DNA from: Hydrangea macrophylla
Taxonomy: Eukaryota > Streptophyta > Magnoliopsida > Cornales > Hydrangeaceae
DNA length: 64,000 nucleotides
Direction of reading: 5' to 3'
Assembly: GCA_033977485.1 (NCBI GenBank)
Contig: CM066988.1
Location: 1,929,501-1,993,500, forward strand
A program made the translations under genes and the position numbers. Positions 58,703 through 64,000 of the stretch are shown here, in pieces (within the stretch, counting starts at the first letter, position 1; each line of letters begins with the position of its first letter). The notes under the pieces are model-generated. The model did not search any database. It saw only the letters and a program-made list of their open reading frames with translations, and was not told the DNA's origin.

Positions 58703-60019
58703 GTAGCCAAGTTCGAACTCAAGCCCACAGACGTGGGTTGTTTGGCGCTCAGACCCCATCAGTCCCCATCACTCTGCCACTATACGATTGCATGTCCATT
58801 AATGAATAAAAATATATATACACATACTTAAAATATAAACTTTGTTAAATAAATTGTTTTGTATGCTAGGTGTTTTGTATGACAAAAGGCATAGTTTGAC
58901 AATTCACATAATTAAATTTTTATTTCAAATACGTAATCTTTTAAAGTCCAATATATCCATAGTCTATAAATATGTTAAATAGTCATAAGCTATAGATATC
59001 TTTTGCCAAAAATGGAAAAATAACCTATCTAAATAAATCTGCCCATTTAAGATTAGTGCACAAAAACTGTGATTTCTAAGTTTTTATTACACATTCCCAA
59101 TTAAAGTTTTAGCCTACCATTTTTGGAATTGAAACTGTCTTCTAAATAACCTTTTAAAGATAAAATCAATAGTTGTACACACTCACTGTCCAATTAAGAT
59201 TAAGGTCTAACACTAAGGTAAGAGTGAAAACTATTCTCTTAATAAATGTTGGGATTGAATTCTTGGAATTTGCAAAATAACAAAGTTTAGTACAACTAAG
59301 CTAATAAAACAAAAATTAATTTAAACACTGAACCAAAGATAAGATACTAAACCTTTAACTTTGAATTCTTGTTGGGTCATAGTGGATGAACTCCAAGAAC
59401 ACAAACAAGTCTAAACCAAATCCTAATCTAATTTGGGAATAAGATATGGATATTGTGGGTATTCTTGGGGCTCTAATAGGTGATTATAACAACTATGTAA
59501 CAAACAAGTCCAGAGTTTAATTGGAAATTGTGTCTTACAGTGAATGAAATTTTTGTTACAAAAACTGGAAATTTGGGGTTTCTAGCTATTTTAGGGAACT
59601 TATACAACTACTAACTATACTAAAAACATTAATAACACTAAATTCTAAAAACAAATTTTTCATATAGTAGATGGAAATAATTATAGAGATTTTTGAACTT
59701 GAAATCATCAATTACAGAAAAAAAAAAAAAATAAATCTTTACAACTTTTAGAACAAGATTAAGCAAATAAAGACTTAAATTTCTACATGGTAACTTTGGC
59801 TATGAAATTCTTCCTATGGTTTTCTCTATGTCTGTGGCTGTGTGTTGTGTGTCTCTTCCTCTCTTACTATGGCTGTCTATTTATAGACGAGGATCCGTCT
59901 TCTTGTTGATTGAGGAGAAGATAAATCGTCATGGAGATAGTCAGTGTACAGGAGAAACCATGGTGCTGATTATGATTTTAAGCCATTTTCGTCAATTCTT
60001 GACCAAATTTTCTTCTGAC

Positions 60020-60620
60020 AGCATATCACATCTATTTAACGAAGTGGTCTTGCAGAGAGAGAGAGAATGAAAAATATTTGGACGCAATTTTCAAATCCCA
60101 AACCTTTCTGTATAATGATGTGTATACATCATTTTCAAACATTAATGGGCCATGCCCCCATTGTCCCCTTTTTGTTTTTTTTCCTTCTTCTATCTTCTTT
60201 TCTTTAGTTTCTTCTCTTGGACTGGTAGTTGGGCAACGTCAATTTTACAATTTCCTTTCTTTTATTGCATTATTTCAACTTCATTTTCACCTAAGCATAT
60301 AAAACATGTAAAAGCACATAATTACACACATTGAGTGACATCATCATTAAATCATATTAATTCTAAAATGCATGTAAAACTAGGGATTTGGGGATTAAAT
60401 GAGCACTATATCTATTATATTTGCACATGAATATGCAATATTCATTGCTTGTCAAAGTTGCTACAAATCTTATTGCATGGAAGATTCTTGTGAAAAAAAC
60501 AATTGAACATTCAAGTAAGTCACACATTCTCAAGAATTCCTAGAAACCAAAATTGATTTTGAGATCTCAAAATGGGGGTCAAAAACCTACCTATTTTCTT
60601 TATCTCTCGAAGATGATAAA
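60020..60620. other. Short non-coding stretch
   Basis: AT-rich sequence between the Athila-like LTR and the LINE ORF1 fragment. A short GA run (60056-60066) is present. Nothing else recognised. Confidence 0.5.
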
Positions 60621-61110
60621 ATTCATGTTCTTGAATGACGGGCCTTGGGCCATCATGGGAAGTCTCCTAATCCTAACATCCTGTAAATTCTAGCAAAGTG
60701 TTGAGGAATTGGATTTCACGCAAATTCATGATTGGACGTAAATTCATGGTAACCCCATTAGATCTATGTCAAATTAGATTGCTACTAGGCTCGCTCGTCT
60801 AACAGCAGGTATTCAATCCCCTGTTGTCTCCAATGGTGATCTAAATCTAACCTCAAATTTTCTTCCAATAAGAGTCTCGATTGATATCACAAATCCTTAT
60901 TTAGAGGTTTTTGGCTTTCAAGATCTAATATGCAAAATATTTGGATAACATTTAAATATGAAAGATGGACTTATTTTTGTTACAATTGTGGCACGATTGG
61001 CTATAGTAAAGATGATTGTTCTTCAGAGATCTCAAATTCTTCGCAAACCCTAAGCCCTATGGTCCTTGGCTTCGCACGCCCAACCCCGAAAATATGGAAG
61101 TAGAGTCTAA
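60620..61110 (+). pseudogene. LINE ORF1 (DUF4283/zinc-knuckle) fragment
   Basis: FLNDGPWAIMGSLLIL (about 60630-60680), ELDFTQIHDWT, a stop, IHGNPIR, then NFLPIRVSIDITNPYLEV (about 60860) and, after a one-base shift, WITFKYERWTYFCYNCG and SKDDC (about 60955-61018). This is the DUF4283 plus zf-CCHC layout of plant LINE ORF1/gag-like proteins. The knuckle's His reads Tyr (CYNCGTIGY). Several stops; no ORF2 follows within the visible DNA. Confidence 0.7.
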
Positions 61111-61394
61111 TTCTAGAAATTCTAATACTCTATCTCAAATAGTTTCTGCAAAGCGGGGGTATTTGTAAAATACAACCGCGCTAAAAGAAAGAATTGTATT
61201 AGTTTTTATCACAACTTCCCGTTTTATCTGCAATTTGCATTGCAAGGCTAATTTTCATACAATATGATTAATCTATGATAAGTTGTATTGTTTTAGCTGT
61301 TGTTTGTGCAGATCACTGCTGTGTGGATTAAACAGATGGACATCAGGATACATGGAATGCTGGAATGAAAACAAAAGAAGTCAAAGATGAAATT

Positions 61395-62132
61395 TGGAGT
61401 TCGATCGATCTAACCCAGTTCGATCGATCGAGCGTTCGATCGCTTAAAGAGTGTTGAAGCGCTTGAGGCTTGAGGGTTCGATCGATCGAGAGCAGTTCGA
61501 TCGATCGAACGGGGTATTTCCAGTAACATTCGTGTGCGCAGCAGATGCGGGTTTTTAACCCTAGTTTCTTAGGTTTCTTATATATATGTGTATTGTATAC
61601 GTCCAGAGGGACGCCCACATTACATTTTTACAGTTTTAGAGAGAGAGATAGAGAGTTTGCTTGTTTTTTGTAGGTTTTCATTGAGTTTTTACATTGTGAA
61701 CCGGATTTCTCTAGTTAATACAAGTATTCTTCGTTCCAGGTTATTTATATATTGCTCTTTTACATTCTGCACTTTGTAGTCGTAGTTTAATCGTTCATCT
61801 CTTGGTATTGCATGTTAGATATTCTCGAATCCATAGCTTTTATAGTTTTCATGAAAAACTCGCAACCAAACAAGGTTTTAATGTTTTCTTACGTTAAATA
61901 TCAATCTGTGACACTCCAGACGATGTCTGAGTAGTCCCAGGTTGGGAGAACACGATAAAACAGTGATCCCTAGATTCTGCCATGCAGCAGAATAATCGCT
62001 GTGTTCGATCGATCGGAGTTAGTTCGATCGATCGAACCAGAGACAGTCAAGCGATCAAAGTCATTTCGATCGATTGAGGGATGAAGGTCTTCGATCGATC
62101 GAAAGCGCGTCGATCGATCGAACTCCCTGATT
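61395..62132. repeat. Two clusters of TTCGATCGATCGAA palindromes in the LTR
   Basis: Cluster 1 (about 61400-61520) and cluster 2 (about 62003-62130) each hold four or so near-perfect copies of the 14-bp palindrome, spaced 20-40 bp apart, some with one changed base. Confidence 0.85.
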
Positions 62133-62787
62133 CTTGAGGATGTTCCCTGCAGTATTCCAGGACCTTTTGTTTTAAGATTTGTTATCATTCTGTCCCAAAA
62201 ATGCTCAGTTTGTCAAAACAGTTTTTAAAACTAAGGCCCTAAGGCATTTTCTTTCAATACATTTTGCAAACCACCTTCAATGCTAACACCATTGAGAGTG
62301 CGAGTCTTAACTATTGGATTAAACTGCTTTCACGTATTTTAATTTAACTGTGATGATATGGTCCCGGTCATGAAAGGGCTATAGATTCTCCATCTTTAGA
62401 GGAATACGGAAAACTGTGGGTAATGTACTCCTTTGTGCTTCAAGGCAACTGCATGGTAGATAGCTAGATTACTGTGGATTCGTGTAATCCCAACACTTTC
62501 TTCTTAAAGTTAAACATCCTAATTTAGAGTACTGTTTTAATTAGCTAGTTAGATTGTTAATTTAATCTTAATTATCTTCATTAGTAATCTTAGTTTGTGG
62601 AACTTTGTGTTCTGCACCATTGCTTAATCTTATTCATTTTATTTTGTTTTCTTTTGAGGTTAGTCTAATTCAATAGGTCAACACCTTCCCTGTGGGATCG
62701 ACCTGGTCTTACCAGTTACTACTTGCACGTCCACCTACACTTGGGTGTTGCACAAGAGCGCACAAGATTTTTCACGTGTCAAGTTTT

Positions 62788-62805
62788 TGGCGCCGTTGCC
62801 GGGGA
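62788..62805 (+). other. Primer-binding site of the plus-strand Athila/Tat-type element
   Basis: TGGCGCCGTTGCCGGGGA, six bases after the LTR end GTGTCA. This motif is the standard primer-binding site of Athila-type elements. Confidence 0.92.
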
Positions 62806-63015
62806 AGGCGACGATCAATTCCTTAGATTACCTCAGTCACTCTTCATCTCTTTCTATTTTTATTTTCTCTTCTTTTCAGTTCTTTTGGGTAAGTTCTCAC
62901 CCTAGGGACTCTCCCAGTTCATGTCCAATAATTCTATTGAAGGAATTTTTGAAATCCATTCTACCTGTCTGACTCTGATAGTTCCATCAACCCGATAGCC
63001 ACTCCAACTGCATCA

Positions 63016-64000
63016 ATGGATGATCATCAGAGCGAAAATGGTGACAATGTTGTGGTACCAATTGATGAGGCACTCCGTCCTCTTTGCAATCTCATGCAAC
63101 CAGAACATGCACCTACACCCTCTTGCATTCAAATCCCACCGCATAATGGCGAATTTCAGTTTCGCAATGGGATGATCCAATTGCTTCCCACCTTTCATGG
63201 GATGGAAAGTGAGAAGGCGTATTTACATGTCACTGACTTCGAGGATGTTTGCAAAACATTCTCGCAAAATTGTCCTAGGGAGGTGACGCATCTAATGCTA
63301 TTCCCCTTCACTTTGAAAGATAAAGCGAAGGCGTGGCTCCACTCCCTAAAACCTAATTCAATTTTCACCTGGCATGCGATGAGCACCGCGTTTCTACAGA
63401 AATTCTATCCTACTCGCATGACCACAGACCTTCAGCGTCAAATCAATTCCTATAAACAAAAGAGCAATGAAACCTTCACACAAGCGTGGGAGCGTTTCAA
63501 AGATTTGCTTCTCTCATGCCCACACCATGGGTTTGAGAAATGGTGAACTATCAGCTTCTTTTATCAAGGATTGAATGGTGAAACAAAGAAGTTGGTGGAA
63601 ACGATGAGCTCTGGACCATTTCTGCGTAAAAACACTGAAGAGGCTGAAGCCCATTTCGAATGGTTAGCTGAATACGCTCATGAATGGTCAAATTCTGATA
63701 ATGTCTCACGCTCACAGATATCCTGTGTAGAAGAGAAAAGCCTATACCAGCTAACCAGTGAAGATCACCTCATGACTAAGTATGCAGAGCTAGCAAAGAA
63801 GGTAGAGGAGTTAAGCATGTAAGGAGAGAGCTCTAGGCAAGTCATGCCTGAAGAACCATGTGGCACATGCAACATGTTGGGACATACTACTCAATATTGT
63901 TCTAATGTGCCATTTTTTCAAGAGCAAGCCCCTATAGAGATGAATGCCATGCAAGGTTTTCGAGGGGCGGGGAATTCCAACAGTAACTTCCAAAGTAACA
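63016..64000 (+). pseudogene. Athila/Tat-type gag, two in-frame stops, continues beyond window
   Basis: One frame from ATG 63016. Capsid region with LPTFHGMESEKAYLHVTDFE, EVTHLMLFPFTLKDKAKAWL and FLQKFYPTRMT, then NETFTQAWERFKDLLLSCPH; after TGA at 63544-63546 the same frame goes on with ISFFYQGLNGETKKLVE, and after TAA at 63820-63822 with zinc knuckle CGTCNMLGHTTQYC (about 63868-63909). Both stops are single-base changes in otherwise collinear protein, so the copy was coding until recently. The start follows the primer-binding site by about 210 bp. Confidence 0.85.

Larger units (their letters stand above)
27445..60019 (-). mobile_element. Athila-like Ty3/gypsy retrotransposon, minus strand, expanded by nested insertions
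   Basis: Inferred from parts that share one strand and the right order: 5' LTR 60019-56603, primer-binding site 56596-56579, gag (about 54640-51700), protease (about 51370-50917), RNase H (34043 downward) and 3' LTR 29400-27445. Between them sit younger insertions, most with clean target duplications. Subtracting the dated insertions leaves roughly 14 kb, a plausible size for an Athila element plus unresolved DNA. Reverse transcriptase and most of the integrase are missing, and no 5-bp duplication of the whole element was found, so this is a reconstruction, not a proof. Confidence 0.6.
56603..60019 (-). repeat. Right LTR (5' LTR) of the Athila-like element, with two insertions
   Basis: Collinear with 27445-29391 from TGACGACGTCCTACTAAC to CCAAATTTTCTTCT. 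It is about 1.46 kb longer because it holds a Tourist-type MITE (56865-57146) and a hAT-type element (57510-58702); both sites are empty in the other LTR. The primer-binding site adjoins its left edge, which makes it the 5' LTR on the minus strand. The TATA region near 59874-59886 matches the left copy. Confidence 0.72.
61190..64000 (+). mobile_element. Athila/Tat-type gypsy element, 5' part, cut by window end
   Basis: LTR (left edge uncertain, about 61190; right edge 62781), primer-binding site TGGCGCCGTTGCCGGGGA (62788-62805), leader and gag. The LTR end carries CCCTGTGGGATCGACC (62689-62704), the same kind of phrase as in the solo LTR at 48.4 kb. The 3' half lies beyond the window, so completeness and target duplication cannot be judged. 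Confidence 0.85.

Overview
The window looks like a nuclear segment from a flowering plant, most likely a eudicot. It has GT-AG split genes, AT-rich intergenic DNA, many (GA)n/(TC)n microsatellites, plant-type LINEs, Ty1/copia and Athila/Tekay-type Ty3/gypsy elements, TRIMs, Helitrons and hAT/Tourist-type MITEs. No species can be named from the sequence alone.

Only one host gene reads as intact: a five-exon, minus-strand DNA-3-methyladenine glycosylase I family gene (3879-6725, 411 aa), with three foldback elements stacked in its fourth intron. To its left is the 3' part of a Helitron (1-2369) with a decaying RPA1-like gene and a textbook hairpin-CTAG end, followed by two foldback MITEs. To its right is mostly gene-free DNA with a 441-bp hAT-type element (perfect 8-bp duplication) and a lone TRIM LTR. 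A decaying RING-finger gene (minus strand) has exons at 13698-13816, 22163-22256 and about 22889-23196. They are separated because a LINE entered its small intron, and that LINE is itself split by a composite insertion: a near-perfect 470-bp TRIM palindrome, a short LTR-element remnant and a copia element whose 1439-aa gag-pol is fully open.

From 23.2 to 27.4 kb I see no firm gene; there is a 40-nt poly-G run and an unidentified coding-like stretch. The right half (27445-60019) is best read as one large, old Athila-like retrotransposon on the minus strand, blown up by later insertions. Its two LTRs are at 27445-29400 and 56603-60019, its primer-binding site at 56579-56596, gag/protease remnants at about 50.9-54.6 kb and an RNase H remnant at 33.35-34.05 kb. 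Inside it lie: a complete non-autonomous LTR retrotransposon with 5-bp duplications AAACC and one ORF of unknown family (29410-33343); a minus-strand Helitron end at 34053; a complete but broken Tekay-like gypsy element with duplications TAACT (34345-43556); three solo LTRs with perfect 5-bp duplications (48376-49821, 52587-53904, 54649-55311); a long foldback with a nested hAT-type MITE (55429-56309); and, in the right LTR only, a Tourist-type MITE and a hAT-type element whose empty sites survive in the left LTR.

The last 4 kb hold a LINE ORF1 fragment and the start of another Athila/Tat-type element on the plus strand (LTR, primer-binding site at 62788-62805, gag with two stops), which runs off the window. 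Its LTR and the solo LTR at 48.4 kb both carry clusters of GATCGATC-centred palindromes. The strongest leads are the non-autonomous element with its unknown ORF, the TRIM palindrome with its chimeric ends, and the layered insertion order that target-site duplications and empty sites allow one to read.
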